Origin: Leptobrachium leishanense
Lineage: Eukaryota; Chordata; Amphibia; Anura; Megophryidae
Length of the DNA: 64,000 bases
Assembly (NCBI GenBank): GCA_009667805.1
Contig: CM019067.1
Location: forward strand, 64,276,637 to 64,340,636
Direction of reading: 5' to 3'
The position numbers and the translations under genes were made by a program. The notes beneath the pieces are model-generated. The model had not been told where the DNA came from, searched no databases, and was given only the letters and a program-made list of their open reading frames with translations. This document shows positions 1 through 11,346 of the stretch, piece after piece (position 1 is the first letter of the stretch; every line of letters begins with the position of its first letter).

Positions 1-228
1 CTGTCAGGATTGAACTGTAATGATCAGCACAGGAGATCTGGGGGCGTACTCCTTTATTCAGGTGTGGTGTGACGTGTTTGGTGTTTAACTGTTTATGTGT
101 TTCACTGCTGGTTCAGAGGAGCAGGATCCCAGTACTGGTTCTGGGGTTGGGCTGTATTGGAAAGGTGCTGCCCGAGGTTCAGAGGATGAGGCGTGACAGC
201 TTTTTCCAGACGTGGAGCAGCGGGTTTG

Positions 229-629
229 CATCGGCTTATTGGATCGGATCGGATCGGATAATTTATTAAATTGGATCGGATCCAATAATTTCTGTGGTTA
301 CAAATAAAAGAAAAGTGCAGCAAAACCACCAAAACTATCAGATCTGATAATTTCGTCGGTTTATCAAATCGGTTGCAAGCCGATAATCTGCCGGACCTGC
401 CGAAAGTAACGGATCTGATCATTTCGACGGCTTTGCAGTGCTTTTTTTTTCAATCAGCGATTTTGCTGAATTCAACGCAGGGTCGGGGAATTTGATTCCT
501 CAAAGTGCGGGGAACAACAAAGCACTGAAATGTCAGTGACAATTCAGTGCTCTCTGAATAACCCCTTAAAAGGGCTAATTATCCCTGTATATGACGTTAC
601 AATAAAATGATACTTTTTTGCTTCAGATT
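229..629. repeat. Degenerate repeat DNA before the first LINE
   Basis: A short GGATC-rich stretch (240-290, iterations of atcgg) is followed at 420-575 by sequence ending attcagtgctctctgaata, which resembles the ends of the GGGGTTATTCA-type MITEs found at 17034, 21684 and 44567. No gene is seen in 1-629. Confidence 0.35.
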
Positions 630-1478
630 GTTAGAAACATAGAAACATAGAAAATGTCGGCAGATAAGAACCTTTCGGCCCATCTAGTCTGCCCAATTAC
701 ATGGATACTTTACCTGGATTTATCTTTTGTTTAGGATAGCCTTATGCCTATCCCATGCCTGCTTAAATTCAATCACTGTTTTGGCCTCTACCACTTCTAC
801 TGGAAGGTTGTTCCATGTATCCACCACCCTCTCAGTAAAATAATGCTTCCTGATGTTACTTTTAAACCTTTGCCCTTCTAATCTAAGACTATGTCCTCTT
901 GTTTTGCTATTTTGTTTCCTTTTAAATATACTCCCTTCCTCTACCTTGTGGATTCCCTTTACGTATTTAAATGTTTCTATCATATCTCCTCTGTCTCGTC
1001 TTTTTTCCAAGCTATATATGTTAAGATCATTAAGCCTTTCCTGGTAACTTTTCTCCTTCAAGCCGTACACCATTTTAGTTTCCCTTCTCTGAACTCTCTC
1101 TAAGAGGTCTATATCCTTCTGGAGATACGGTCTCCAGTACTGCACACAGTACTCCAAGTGAGGTCTCACCAGTGCTCTGTACAGTGGCATGAGCACTTCC
1201 CTTTTCCTACTGCTAATACCTCTCCCTACACAACCAAGCATTCTGCCAGCATTTCCTGCTGCTCTATTACATTGACTACTTACCCTTAGATCCTCTGAAA
1301 TAATAACCCCTAAATCCCAACCCTCAGATGTTGAGGTTAGGACTGTATCAAATATTCTATATTCAGCCCTTGGGTTTTTACGTCCCAGGTGCATTATCTT
1401 GCACTTTTCCACATTAAAACTCAATTGCCACAACTCCGACCATTTTTTTAGTTTACCTAAATCATTTACTGAAACCAC
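629..1478 (-). mobile_element. 5'-truncated LINE (CR1/L2/Rex1 group), 3' part of reverse transcriptase ORF
   Basis: On the minus strand an open frame (1478-720) encodes the C-terminal part of a non-LTR retrotransposon pol: NDLGKLKKWSELWQLSFNVE, then HLEYCVQYWRP and the terminal VVDTWNNLPVEVVEAKTV block. The element ends at 629 in a short tail of GAAACATA repeats. It is nearly identical to the copy at 2859-4615, so both are young. The reverse transcriptase palm is missing because the copy is 5'-truncated. Confidence 0.85.
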
Positions 1479-1708
1479 AGTAAAGACCGTCTACAATGCC
1501 AAAAATTAAATTCTTAAAAATAAATGCTAATAATAAATGCTAATAAGTCCTATTTGCCTGGTTTTGATGGTTACTTTACTTATATAAGCCAGAAAATACA
1601 ACTGCACGAGAGAAGCTGCACACTTGCAACGGCTAATTTTAGCTAATTTGTTTTTTTTGTATGTTGTTTTACCATTAGTCTACTTCTTTCTCTTGTTTCT
1701 TGTTGCAG

Positions 1709-1857
1709 AGATGATGGAGAGGAGCCCACCATTACAAGCGAATATGCTGAATCCCAAATTCATGAACTCATTAAGCGTATGCGAGAAAGAACCAACCATT
1801 ATAAAGAAAAACTGTCTGACACAGATATTTCATCAGCTGAGACAAGCCCTACAACGT
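1709..1857 (+). CDS. CNGB3: CNGB3 exon 1 of 10 in window: cytoplasmic N-terminal region
   Basis: CNGB3 is the beta subunit of the cone photoreceptor cGMP-gated cation channel, acting in the outer-segment plasma membrane with CNGA3. This exon encodes 49 codons of the cytoplasmic N-terminus, beginning DDGEEPTITSEYAES and including IHELIKRMRERTNHYKEKL, which corresponds to the conserved basic helix before S1 in vertebrate CNGB3 (comparison from memory). The acceptor is ttgcag at 1701-1708. The donor is placed after 1857 (acgt|gtaatt), because only this choice keeps frame with the next exon; a donor two bases earlier (gtgtaa) would bring a stop into frame there. Upstream exons for the variable N-terminus are not in the window. 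The ten exons total 1,285 nt and read through without a stop. Confidence 0.88.
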
Positions 1858-2040
1858 GTAATTTTCAGTTGTTATAATTACTTTTTTGAAATAGAAAAGT
1901 ACTGAATGTAACGAAAACTGATCTATGTAGTCAAAAGGAAACAAATAAAGGTTAGAAAACTCTTGAAGAGGAATAATGAAATATAGGATTATTCAGTAGA
2001 AGCATCTCTATATATGAATGACTAAAACAGTTACATAGTT

Positions 2041-2858
2041 ATATAGGCTGAAAAAAGACATGCGTCCATTGGGTTCAGCCTCTCCCACATCACCTACTGC
2101 TGTTGATCCAAAAGAAGGCAAAAAACCCAGTCTGAAATTCTCACCAATATGCAACACACTGGGGAAAAAATCCTTCTTGACCCCAGAATGGCAGTCAGAT
2201 TTCTCCTTGGATCAAGAAGCTTACCCACATATTAAATATTATAACCCTTAATATTCTGTGTCTGCAGGAAGTCATCCAGTCGTTTTTTAAAAGTCTGTAC
2301 AGTCTCTGACCCAACCACCTCAACAGACAGAGAGTTCCACAGCTTTATTGTTCTCACCGTAAAATAACCCTTCCTATGCTTTAGACTGAATTTCCTTTTC
2401 TCCAGTCTAAATGGGTGATGTCGTGTTCTGTGTATAGTCCTGTTAATAAATAGGTTTCCAGACAATGGTTTATAATGGCCCCGTATATATTTATATAAGG
2501 TTATCAGATCCCCTCTAAGGTGCAGATCTCTTAACTAAACAGTTTTAAGCTTGTTAGTCTTTCCTCATAACTTAAACCTTCCATTCCCCTTATTAATTTA
2601 GTTGCCCGTCTCTGCTTCTTTTCTAGCGCTATAAGACAGGTTCTTAAGACAGGTGCCCAAAATTGCATGGCCTATTCAAGGTGCAGTCTTACCATTGATT
2701 TATACTGAGGCAAAATTATGTTTTCATCCTGAGAGTGAACTCCCCTTTTAATGCATGCCAATACTTTGCTGGCCTTGGCGGCTGCTGTTTGAATTGCACA
2801 TTGTTACTTAGTTTGAAGTCTATAATTATTCCCAAATCCTTCTCCTGCTTGGATTTAG
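2041..2858 (-). mobile_element. LINE B, 3' half (split by LINE A insertion)
   Basis: The minus strand encodes a decayed pol C-terminus (LWNSLSVEVVGSETVQTFKK at 2232-2465) with several stops. It is a second CR1/L2-group family, distinct from the elements at 629 and 2859. Its 3' end at about 2041 carries the AGACATGCGTCCATTGGGTT motif, which recurs at 9785. The other half resumes at about 4620. Confidence 0.75.
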
Positions 2859-4615
2859 AAACATAGAAACATAGAAAAATGTCGGCAGATAAGAACCTTT
2901 CGGCCCATCTAGTCTGCCCAATTACATGGATACTTAACCTGGATTTATCTTTTGTTTAGGATAGCCTTATGCCTATCCCATGCTTGCTTAAATTCAATTA
3001 CTGTTTTGGCCTCTACCACTTCAACTGGAAGGCTGTTCCATGTATCCACCACCCTCTCAGTAAAAAAATGCTTCCTGATGTTACTTTTAAACCTTTGCCC
3101 CTCTAATCTAAGACTATGTCCTCTTGTTTTGCTATTTTGTTTCCTTTTAAATATACTCCCTTCCTCTACCTTGTGGATTCCCTTTACGTATTTAAATGTT
3201 TCTATCATATCTCTTCTGTCTCGTCTTTTTTCGAAGCTGTACATGTTAAGATCATTAAGCCTTTCCTGGTAACTTTTCTCCTTCAAGCCGTACACCATTT
3301 TAGTAGCCCTTCTCTGAACTCTCTCTAAGATGTCTATATCCTTCTGGAGACACGGTCTCCAGTACTGCACACAGTACTCCAAGTGAGGTCTCACCAGTGC
3401 TCTGTACAGTAGCATGAGCACTTCCCTTTTCCTACTGCTAATACCTCTCCCTACACAACCAAGCATTCTGCTAGCATTTCCTGCTGCTCTATTACATTGA
3501 CTACTTACCCTTAGATCCTCTGAAATAATAACCCCTAAATCCCTTTCCTCAGATGTTGAGGTTAGGACTGTATCAAATATTCTATATTCAGCCCTTGGGT
3601 TTTTACGTCCCAGGTGCATTATCTTGCACTTATCCACATTAAAACTCAATTGCCACAGCTCCGACCATTTTTTTAGTTTACCTAAATCATTTGTCATTTG
3701 GCTGATCCCTCCAGGAACGTCAACCCTGTTGCAAATCTTTGTGTCATCAGCAAAATATGACATACCTTTTCCATTAATACCTTCTGCAATATCACTAATA
3801 AAAATATTAAAGAGAATGGGTCCAAATACTGACCCCTGAGGTACCCCACTGGTACCTTGCGCCGAATAAACTCCATTTACCACAACCCTCTGTTGCCTGT
3901 CACTAAGCCACTGCCTAATCCATTCAACAATATTGGAATCCAAGATCAAAGATTGCAATTTATTGATAAGCCTTCCATGCGGAACAGTATTAAAAGCCTT
4001 ACTTAAATCTAAATAAGCAATGTCTACTGCACCACCGGTGTCTGTTATTTTTGTTACCCAATTAAAAAAATCAATAAGATTAGTTTGGCATGATCTCCCT
4101 GAGGTAAACCCATGTTGTTTCTGATCCTGTAATCTATGTGTTTTTAGATGTTCAACAATCCTTTCCTTTAACATGGTTTCCATTAATTTCCCCACTACTG
4201 ACGTAAGACTAACTGGCCTATAGTTCCCCGATTCCTCCCTACTACCCTTCTTGTAAATGGGCACAACATTTGCTAATTTCCAGTCTTCTGGGACGACTCC
4301 TGTTAGCAAGGATTGGTTAAATAAATCTGTTAACAGTTTTGCTATTACATCACTGAGCTCTTTTAATAATTTAGGGTGGATCCCATCAGGCCCCATTGAC
4401 TTATTTGTCTTTACTTTAGACAGCTGCTGTAGAACCTCCTCCTCTGTAAACTGATATGTAAATGTCTCGTTAGTGTTTCCTCCTAACTGAGGTCCCTTTC
4501 CTTCCTTTTCTTCTGCAAAGACTGAACAAAAATATTCATTGAGGCAGTCAGCGAGACTTTTATCCTCTTCTACATACCTTCCTTCCTTTGTTTTTAATCT
4601 AACTAATCCAAGATC
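2859..4615 (-). mobile_element. LINE A with reverse transcriptase ORF, inserted in LINE B
   Basis: A 483-codon frame (4396-2945) begins MGPDGIHPKLLKELS and is open further upstream to about 4615. It holds the reverse transcriptase palm: GNYRPVSLTS, HGFTSGRSC, the catalytic YFADDTK box, and the C-terminal LPVEVVEAKT block. It was probably translated as one pol ORF; endonuclease and ORF1 are missing, so the copy is 5'-truncated. The 3' end is a GAAACATAGAAACATAG tail. LINE B sequence flanks it on both sides and AAATC is present at both edges on the minus strand, a candidate short target duplication. Exact clade within CR1/L2/Rex1 is not decided. Confidence 0.85.
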
Positions 4616-5230
4616 TAAGATTTCCCTAAATCTGTACCTTTTAGAGTATAAATTGCTTGTGTGTTCTTCACTCCAATGTGCATAACGTTACATTTATCTA
4701 CATTAAATTTCATCTGCCATTTAAGCGCCCAGTCCCCCAATCTATCTAAATCCCTCTGCAGCGAAGTAACATCCTGCTCACATTGTATCACTTTCCTAAT
4801 TTTGTGTCATCTGCAAACACTGATACATGACTTTCAATGCCTATCTCAAGGTCATTTATAAATAAATTGAATAGAATTGGTCCTATAACAGACCCCTGAG
4901 GGACACCAATTACCACTGATGTCCATTCTGAAAATGTACCATTATGACCACTCTCTGTACCCTATCTTTTATCCAGTTTTCTATCCAAGAACAAGTATTT
5001 TCATCTAGACCAATTTTTCTTAATCTAAATAGTAACCTATTGTGTGGAACTGTGTCGAAAGCTTTGGCAAAATCTAAGTAAATTATGTCCACTGCGACCC
5101 CCTGATCTATACTTCTACTTACTTCCTCATAGAACGTAATTAGGTTAGTCTGACATGATCTGTGTTTCATAAAACCATGCTGATTTTTGCCAATTACATT
5201 ATACCTCCCAATAAATTCCTGAATATTATA
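4616..5230 (-). mobile_element. LINE B, 5' half: reverse transcriptase fragment
   Basis: The minus strand encodes SCQTNLITFYEEVSRSIDQG, YLDFAKAFDTVPHNRLL (palm), then KFNVDKCNVMHIGVKNTQ. A continuing KDLGIIIDFKLSNN segment appears on the far side of LINE A at about 2840. The order shows one LINE B copy split by the LINE A insertion. Confidence 0.75.
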
Positions 5231-5660
5231 CAGTTAATGACTGTAACACAAAAATTGGCTTGACCTAGAAATCAGTAACTATAAAGAGTGCAGGGGAGGT
5301 CTGGCAAGGGGAGCAAATGCCCCCTGGCCCACTAGATTATAGGGCCTATGAGCCACAAGTTCATAGCCCAATTACCAACTAAATACAATATGAGGTGCAC
5401 GTGCATGTCTATAAACACAGCACAGCAGTAGACAGGCCTCCATGGAGCTATTGTCCTCATTAATAGGAGAGTTATAGGGATTATATTAGTGCCAATTAAA
5501 TATTCTTAATATTTTTTCACAGTTGTATATATAATTTTGTGGGATAAAAATGACACAATGATATGCAAATATAATTTATAGTAAGGATATTTAATTCATC
5601 TATAGTATATACCAAATTCTATGAGAGAAACAGGAAACTATATACAAAAGGTGTGAAATG
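5231..5660. other. Intron stretch, AT-rich, nothing recognised
   Basis: No coding, RNA or clear terminal-repeat signal is visible. Confidence 0.5.
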
Positions 5661-5664
5661 CGCT

Positions 5665-6125
5665 TTAACCCTTTAAAGGACCACTTAAGAACCAAGGACG
5701 TACGATGTACGTCATGGTCCTTTAATCCCGCCTCCTTCCTATACTCACCTCTCTGGCCAGGTTCCCATGTTGGTCTAGCAAGCTTGAATCCTGCCTCACG
5801 TATTTATGGGGCCCGTCTGTCGTGATGATGTCATTGCCGTGTGCCCCTGGCACCTGCAGTGGGGAATGTGAAAGGGGAGGGGGGTTTCTTTTGGAGCCCT
5901 CTCCCTCCCAAACGGCTAGGGTTAGAAAAAAAAGAAACCTACTGCTGGAAAGGGCAGAGTCTGCCCTTTTCAGCAGTACCTCTCTGTAACCCCTTAGGTG
6001 CCGGTTTGCAATTTGAACCCAGAACTGGCTGACATCTTGGATGTCAGCCAAGCCTCTGGTCACTCCCCCACCTGCTGATGTTGTTGCCGTATGTGCAAGG
6101 ACATCAGTCGGCCAGTTAACTCCTG
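5665..6125. mobile_element. Probable piggyBac-type MITE fragment
   Basis: It begins TTAACCCTTTAAAGGACCAC and contains the GC-rich block gacatcttggatgtcagcc, also found in the TTAA elements at 24759 and 57388. The right end is not clean. The 139-codon minus frame inside it is not a gene. Confidence 0.45.
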
Positions 6126-6348
6126 TTACTAAAGCACACATATGACCTACATAATTCCTCTATCGCCTTTTGTGTTTAAATTTCATCATCAATGCATAAG
6201 ACTAAAAAATTTATATAAGAATATCTCCCCCAATATGTCTGTGATACAATAATCTGCATCTGAACTGTATACATAGATAAACTACCCATTAAGAGGAACT
6301 GTTTCCTGGGCTCCGGCAACTCTGTCCACCTTGACTTCCACTGACTGC
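6126..6348. other. Short intron stretch, nothing recognised
   Basis: No feature seen. Confidence 0.4.
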
Positions 6349-7114
6349 TAGGGATGTGCGTTTCGGGTTTCGGAATTTCGGAATTTTCACGAAATTTCCC
6401 GATTCGTGTCTTCGGATTCGGCCGAATTTCCGAATCGGGTGGGACCCGAAAACCGACAGATCCGAAAAGTTTTCCGAGCCGAAACGAAAAAATTTCGGAT
6501 TTTTAGAATGGACTTGAAATGTGTCAAATCGAAATTTATTTTTGCTCTATTCATGATTTCGGTTCCATTCGTGATTTCGGTTCCATTTCGGTAATTCTGG
6601 AAATCGTATCTTTAACTATTAACGGTTATATCGCTGATTCTGTAAATTTTGTATTTGTAAATGCGTATCACTTGTTTCTTGTGGCATTCGGGTCAGTTTA
6701 GCGTTTTTTAAATCGTTTTGTTCATTTTTTTTGTTCCTTGGCTTTCATACCATTTTAATATGATTAAATAAAGTTGTGAAATGTATATTCATAAGAAAAA
6801 AAGGATCTTTATTTAATATAAAAAAACACGATAGAATCGCCAGAATTATCATAGACACTTTGAAACGAGGAGAACAGACGTTCCGAAAAAATGAAAATTT
6901 CCGAAATTTCGGAAAAGTCGATACAAAAAACGAGCAAAGTGACCCGAAAACACGAAAAATGGTCGATATTCGGAAAAAAAAATGTACACGAAAAACGAGC
7001 CGAACCGAACCGAATCGAAACAGAAATCGGTCGAAACGAGCCGAATCGAAAATTTTAAACATCCGAACAAATTGAACCGAATCGAACCAAAGAAAAAATC
7101 AGTGCACAAGCCTA
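6349..7114. mobile_element. hAT-type non-autonomous element (TTCG-rich), 8-bp TSD
   Basis: Termini are TAGGGATGTGCG on the left and CACAAGCCTA on the right, with a perfect 8-bp target duplication CTGACTGC (6341-6348 and 7115-7122). The interior is built from irregular iterations of cgaaa/tttcg. An 8-bp TSD and TAGGG-type ends indicate hAT. Short open frames inside come from the low-complexity composition. A copy in opposite orientation is at 52611-53277. Confidence 0.85.
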
Positions 7115-7863
7115 CTGACTGCCTTGGCCAACATTGAGGCGCAGAAATGAGTCACACACACACAGAATTCAGTTATCTTCGCTGTGCACAGCTTTGAGCT
7201 TGCACATATCTTTTATTGGAACCTTAGAGAGAAAGGGAGGGTTTGTTACGTAAGAGGACCCCAGGAACAGTCATGGGCCAAATGTGATCTAGACACAAGT
7301 TGTCTTTGTGCATAGCTTATCTGAATGTTCTGTATGGCGGGAACATGCAGCTTATGTTACTGAACATTTTATTATGGAGACATTCTGATACAGTAACATT
7401 TGAAAACACCTTAATTGTAAGGCAGAGGTTTTAACTCCTTGCTACATCTCCTTACAGTCTGTCACCACACAACTTCCAAGACCTGGGTTTGGTTTATGAG
7501 GTAGCTAAAAACCTTTAGAGGTTACCAAGTTTTTTATTATCTACTGTGCATTTATGCTAATGGGGTGTACTGGTTGGATACCCAGATGAAATTTCTTGGG
7601 AACTATTAAATGAGACCATTATTATTGCATCAATACTAGATATTCTAAAGCGAAATACACCAGTATGGATTATTCTAGTTCAATCTGAGTGGCTCCCTAT
7701 AAATCACTCTAAAAATCTGCAGCAATGACAATATGTTACCAGCGTCACAGGTATTACTTCCAACCCAAGAAAATACCCAGTAGATAACAAAGGTAATAGT
7801 GTAGTATATGTAGTCAGCAACTTATAATAGTTGAGTTAATGTTTTCATTTATGGTACTTTTAG
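7115..7863. other. CNGB3 intron, unique-looking
   Basis: No transposon termini, RNA gene or exon recognised. Confidence 0.45.
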
Positions 7864-8064
7864 CCTTCGTTGAACCTAAGCCGCGACAGCCACCTCCACC
7901 TATAAAAGAAGAGAGCAAGGAAGAGAAGGAGACAGAAGCACCAGAACCACTTGAACAGGATGAAGAGCATTACTGTGACATGTTGTGCTGTAAATTCAAG
8001 AGACCTTCACTTAGAAAACGACTTCAGAGCTTGATGATTCCGCACACAATCGATGCCTATACAG
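7864..8064 (+). CDS. CNGB3: CNGB3 exon 2 of 10: proline/glutamate-rich linker before S1
   Basis: This exon encodes 66 whole codons: a low-complexity stretch (PKPRQPPPPIKEE, then a Glu-rich run) followed by the conserved pre-S1 segment KRPSLRKRLQSLMIPHTIDA. The acceptor is ctttttag and the donor is ACAG|GTATGA. The pre-S1 segment corresponds to the region just before the membrane domain in CNGB3. The Pro/Glu-rich half is expected to diverge between species. It is phase-compatible with the exons at 1709 and 11138. Confidence 0.9.
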
Positions 8065-9231
8065 GTATGACCTTTCTTTGCTTCACGGATAGCTTTGTAA
8101 CAGTAAACAAGATAGAAGTTGTATGGTAAGGTTGTGCATTACCATAAACACCATGGATGACAGCATATGAGCCATAAGATGGCTCACAAAATTGTGAGTA
8201 ATGTCCTTAGAGACCATTTATAACGATTTTGTGTACCGATGTTGCTGCTATATTAGATCTCTTGTTTTCACCATAGAAATATTGTGGATGTGACTCATTA
8301 GAATAATACGGTTCTGTACATAACGTCCCCTGGATCTGGGTATTCATCTCAGAACATTAATTTACATATTCTTTTTTATCAGTTACAGTGACGAGGGTGT
8401 AAAGATGGAACAGCAAAATACTATGTGGGTCTGTTATCCCTTTATAACATATTTTATAAAAAGTCCTCTAGTGGCCCAGTCACCCGTTGGTTAGACCAAA
8501 CAGTATTACTTTACTGCTCTCTGGGGATATTTTACTTTGGTTTAATGCCAGACACAGATGGAGAGTGATCCGTTTGGAAGAGCTTGTTCTCCATCTCTTG
8601 GGCTACATTAGCATATCCCATACAAATTGTAGGAGACGCTAATGTAGCGTAACCTGACGCTACACCCAAGACGCAAGCTGAAGTTGCCTCTCAGATGGAA
8701 TAATCATTTTAAAAAAGAACACAGTGCTCAAGCCCCTGAACGGCTCGAGCTCTGTGCTCAACAGCAACATTGGAATAGGGTCCATGGTGTGCTGAAATTC
8801 AACAAATACCTCTAGGTCCAGACTGGGACCAGTGACTGGCCTGAGCAAGGGGTGGGCCATTGGTGTCCTGAATGGGTTTGTGAGCTGACCATGGAAGACA
8901 TAAGGGGTGATTTCAATGGGAAGGTCAGATGGTCTGGCCTCACTGCACAAAAAAAAGGGCTTATTTGTGCTGGATTTTACAATTAAGGCAGTATTGTGAT
9001 GACTGCTGAAATATTTCGATTTTGCCACCAGCAATGACAAAGCTAGCATAGGCCATGAATGTACCAGCTGGGTGTCCCTTATTCATCTCTTTTATCTTCA
9101 AGCTTTTGCAAATTGGTGTTTGCCCAGTTTGCCTATTGGCCATTAAGATTTGGATACCTGTTTCTAGCTATAAAGCATAGTGTTAGAGCATATGATTTCA
9201 CACAAAGATAGTTAAGACACACTAGGAAGTG
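8065..9231. other. CNGB3 intron, nothing firmly recognised
   Basis: A short inverted motif around gctacattagc / gctaatgtagc (8600-8655) hints at a MITE relic. No gene. Confidence 0.4.
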
Positions 9232-9570
9232 TTCACAGCACCTAGGGATAAAATGACTTGGGGAAATCCCACTCGTGTCCATCCAAGATGAGCTCAAACA
9301 AACTATTAAAGTTGCGGATGTAATAAATATCGATATAAATAACAAAAATTTATATTGATGTTATATTAAATCTGCAACTATTAATAGTTTCTTTGAGCAC
9401 ATCGCACGGTCGTGAGCATCCCCTCTTGGAGTCCATAGGACTTAAAGTCACTTATCCTGGCGTTAATGCTTACTTACCCGAATGCTACAGTTAGCATAGT
9501 TTCTTTGAGCACATCTTGGATGGACACGAGTGGGAATTCCCTTCGTTGTTTGATCCCTGGGTGCTGTGAA
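9232..9570. mobile_element. Hairpin MITE with TTCACAGCACC ends, carrying a 92-bp insert
   Basis: Long inverted arms: TTCACAGCACC at 9232 is mirrored by its complement ending at 9570, and the arm sequence CCCACTCGTGTCCATCCAAG is repeated inverted around 9520-9535. The right arm is interrupted by a 92-bp insert (9404-9495) bounded by a 20-bp direct repeat (9384-9403 and 9496-9515). The insert matches 10787-10878. Confidence 0.75.
9404..9495 (+). repeat. 92-bp insert, near-identical to 10787-10878
   Basis: Read together with adjoining bases, 9403-9497 and 10786-10880 differ at only one position of 95 by eye, in direct orientation 1,383 bp apart. It interrupts a MITE arm and is flanked by 20-bp direct repeats. 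Confidence 0.85.
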
Positions 9571-9769
9571 TTCTAAATTTTTGGGTTACCCCAGGGCTCA
9601 ACAAGTAATTTGTGATGGTCAAATAAATAACGTAATACTGTATGTTTGCTTTTTTGCATTATTTTTACTCTAGGAAATGTTCATTATTAATAGTTTTGGT
9701 TTTCCACTTTGTACTTTTTCTCTTTCTCTGCAAGTGAGTTTGGGTATAGAAAGGCCCAGCAATCCCAGA

Positions 9770-9960
9770 TACATAGACTGAAAGAAGACATGCGTCCATT
9801 AAGTTCAAGCTTTCACACAATCAGCTGTTCTTATTGATCCAAATGAAATCCAAAACTCCAATCTGAAGCGCTCTCGAAATAGGCAACAAATAGGGAAAAA
9901 TTTCCTTCTTGATCCCAGAACAGCGTTCAGATTTCACCTTGGGTCAACCTACATATTCAA
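9770..9960 (-). mobile_element. LINE B-family 3' end fragment
   Basis: The AGACATGCGTCCATT motif and the following block (cttcttgatcccagaacag) match the 3' end of LINE B at 2060-2210. It is truncated to about 190 bp and joins an L2 tail at 9960. Confidence 0.65.
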
Positions 9961-10662
9961 TATTATTATTATTATTATTGTCATCATTTATATAGCGCCA
10001 ACCATTTTCGCAGCGCTTCACAATAACCAAAGGGAACAAAATACATATAAACGGACATAGGATGGAAACAAGAGGTGTAGAGGGCCTTGCTCATAGGAGT
10101 TTACAGTCTAGAGGGATTGGGGTTGAGGAAGACAAGAGGAATTTCACTAGATAGCAGGATCATTAGTGCCAGTGGTTTGGGAATGGTGGGGCCATACAAG
10201 CGGCTTCAATCAAGTGTGAGTAGGTGAGCAGAGGGATGAGTTGCATCAGTGATGCGGTACGCTAATCTGAAGAGATGGGTTTTGAGGGATTTCTTGAAGG
10301 CCTGAAGGTCGGGGGAGAGTTTGATAGGGCGAGGCAAGTCATTCCACAAGGCAGGTGCTGCCCTTGAGAAGTCTTGGAGGTGAGAGTTGGCCGTGCATGC
10401 GTAGACAGATGACAGGTGGAGACCACCTGCTGAACGACGTTGTCTAGATGGAACGTGCTTGTGGAGTAACGAAGACATGTAGGGAGGGGGATGAGTTATT
10501 GAGTGATTTGAACATGAGCATCAGTATTTTAAACTGTATCCTGAAACGTACAGGAAGCCAATGGAGGGACAGGCAGAGGGGGGAAGTACGCGAGGTGCGT
10601 TTAGTGAGAAAAATTCTAACTCTTAGGGTGCTATCATGTGCCTGTAGATAAAATGAGAACAC
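9961..10662 (-). mobile_element. L2-type LINE fragment, pol C-terminus and 3' tail
   Basis: The tail is TATTATTATTATTATTGTC followed by tttatatagcgccaacc at the left end. The minus strand encodes the pol C-terminal block (FSRAAPALWNDLPRPIKLSP, KKSLKTHLFRLAY at 10206-10478) and an overlapping upstream frame (LHWLPVRFRIQFKILML), joined by a frameshift. A decayed relic. Confidence 0.8.
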
Positions 10663-10890
10663 TATGGTTGCAAATTTCCACTTAGCGTCCCCGTTTTACA
10701 AGTAGATTATGAGGCAGGTGTTGAATCCAGCAGCCTGCACCGTAACGGTCGTAGTCTCTAGTATGCTTGTGGCAGGCAGTGCTAACGCACTGTCGTGAGC
10801 ATCCCCTCTTGGAGTCCATAGGACTTAAAGTCACTTATCCTGGCGTTAATGCTTACTTACCCGAATGCTACAGTTAGCATTCACTAGAGA
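10663..10890. mobile_element. MITE relic containing the source-like 95-bp block
   Basis: It contains tagcgtccccgtttt, gctaacgcac and the 95-bp block shared with 9403-9497, and it ends tagggccc. The composition resembles the family at 46045, 51731 and 58829. Confidence 0.45.
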
Positions 10891-11137
10891 ATAGGGCCCT
10901 TAATATTTGGTACGTGTACTGGCTAGCCCCTCCTGTACTGTTATTTTTTCCATTAGCATTTCTCTCATACGTTGCGATGTGACACATTCTAAATTTTGAT
11001 TTTCTCCTTGACTCCCGGGGGGGGGGGGCGACTCCCATTGTTCCCATATCAATCAATATTGAACCTCAACCAAAAAATCAATATAACAGATTTCATTTGT
11101 ATTTGATCATTTATCTGTTCTTTGTATCTTTCTCTAG
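10891..11137. other. Short intron stretch with a poly-G run
   Basis: A run of about ten G is at 11020-11029. Otherwise nothing recognised before the S1-S2 exon. Confidence 0.4.
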
Positions 11138-11346
11138 ATCCTCACTATGTTTTTTGGCTCTTTCTTATCACTCTATCGTTCAACTGGAACTGTTGGTTCA
11201 TTCCTCTGAGATGTGTCTTTCCATTCCAGACATCTAACAACTTATTTTACTGGATGGTCATGGACTATACCTGCGATGCCATATATCTTTTGGATATGTT
11301 TGTTTTTCAGCCAAGACTTCAATTTATAAAAGGAGGAGACATAATA
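11138..11346 (+). CDS. CNGB3: CNGB3 exon 3 of 10: transmembrane segments S1 and S2
   Basis: 69 codons contain S1 ([17 protein letters not shown]), the invariant extracellular FIPLR motif, S2 ([17 protein letters not shown]) and the start of the S2-S3 loop ending [13 protein letters not shown]. The S1 motif [10 protein letters not shown] and PRLQF are hallmarks of CNG channel subunits. The acceptor is tctctag and the donor is ATA|GTAAGC. The phase-0 donor fits the small exon at 15989. Confidence 0.95.

Noticed and set aside
1624..1905. 93-codon frame as a gene
   Set aside because: It overlaps the CNGB3 exon in a different frame; the exon frame matches the channel N-terminus.
6745..7109. Overlapping frames of 86-105 codons on both strands
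   Set aside because: Low-complexity TTCG/CGAAA iterations of a hAT element.
7839..8129. Independent 96-codon gene
   Set aside because: The Pro/Glu-rich frame is the CNGB3 exon at 7864-8064 plus intron read-through.
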